The notes under the pieces are model-generated. The model made no database searches, was not told the DNA's origin, and saw only the letters and a list, made by a program, of their open reading frames with translations. Of a stretch of 24,075 nt of DNA, positions 23,857 through 24,075 are shown in pieces (the stretch's first letter is position 1; every line of letters begins with the position of its first letter). Location of the stretch: assembly GCA_037439945.1 (NCBI GenBank), contig JBBIVA010000048.1, positions 1-24,075 of the forward strand, in the 5' to 3' direction. The DNA is from CALEUX01 sp037439945 (GTDB lineage Bacteria > Bacteroidota > Bacteroidia > Bacteroidales > Marinilabiliaceae). Both the position numbers and the translations under genes were made by a program.

Positions 23857-23900
23857 AACCCGAAAGGAAATTTAACACGATTTTTAAATTGTTTTAACCC

Positions 23901-23948
23901 AAGAGGCCGTCTCAAAAGCAATTTTGGGCGGTCTTTTGTTTTTTTTTG
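23901..23948 (+). terminator. Terminator after the M49-like gene
   Basis: A hairpin with bulges (23901-23917 with 23922-23935) is followed by a T-rich run broken by a single G (TTTTG then nine T). It lies 45 nt after the stop codon. The left arm AGGCCGTCTCAAAA also resembles the terminal repeat of some insertion sequences, but no transposase follows in the window. Confidence 0.65.
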
Positions 23949-24075
23949 ATAAACCCTACTTGGGGTTAGACAACAATTTTAGTCATCGGTTTTATTTTTA
24001 AATCAGGATTGTTTTATGTCCTAATTAGATCAAAAAGACATAGTTTTTGGAAAAATGAGCCTTTTACGCCCTCAT

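Overview
The window is AT-rich DNA most likely from a member of the Bacteroidota. The evidence is indirect but consistent: lipoprotein and signal-peptide styles (lipobox Cys, cleavage before Gln), secreted GH2 and GH35 glycosidases, an AraC regulator with an N-terminal cupin, and several upstream boxes that fit the Bacteroidota -7 consensus TAnnTTTG. Order or genus cannot be set from the sequence alone. I see no tRNA, rRNA, CRISPR array or intact transposase.

Left part (1-5919): a 60-bp REP-like palindrome opens the window. Minus-strand genes follow: fabG (fatty-acid synthesis) with a clear terminator; a broken MscS-type mechanosensitive channel gene carrying stops and frameshifts; a Sir2-family deacylase; and sucD (succinyl-CoA synthetase alpha). 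sucD and the sirtuin lie 33 nt apart and probably share a transcript. A 615-bp gap rich in hairpins and direct repeats separates sucD from the plus-strand tRNA-modification gene mnmE.

Middle part (6190-18052): a carbohydrate-use locus. An AraC regulator is divergent from a sugar-porter MFS gene, followed on the same strand by a GH2 lipoprotein, a large cytoplasmic DUF5107-TPR protein and a secreted GH35 beta-galactosidase. No SusC/SusD pair is present. The inferred logic is that exported glycosidases release sugars from a beta-galactoside-type glycan, the MFS porter imports them, and the regulator senses a sugar. The DUF5107-TPR protein is the least understood member.

Right part (18053-24075): about 1.3 kb without an intact gene holds the second copy of the 60-bp palindrome in inverted orientation, a related perfect palindrome, and a possible decayed gene. 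After it come a DUF2089 zinc-ribbon/HTH protein overlapping a multi-pass membrane protein, an exported alpha/beta hydrolase, a small membrane protein, and an M49-like (dipeptidyl-peptidase III superfamily) lipoprotein with an HEVAH zinc site. A terminator-like hairpin lies near the right end.

No single novel defence or mobile system is evident. The points most worth a second look are the REP-like pair, the SusCD-less sugar locus with its DUF5107-TPR protein, the DUF2089/membrane overlap pair and the structured intergenic region before mnmE.
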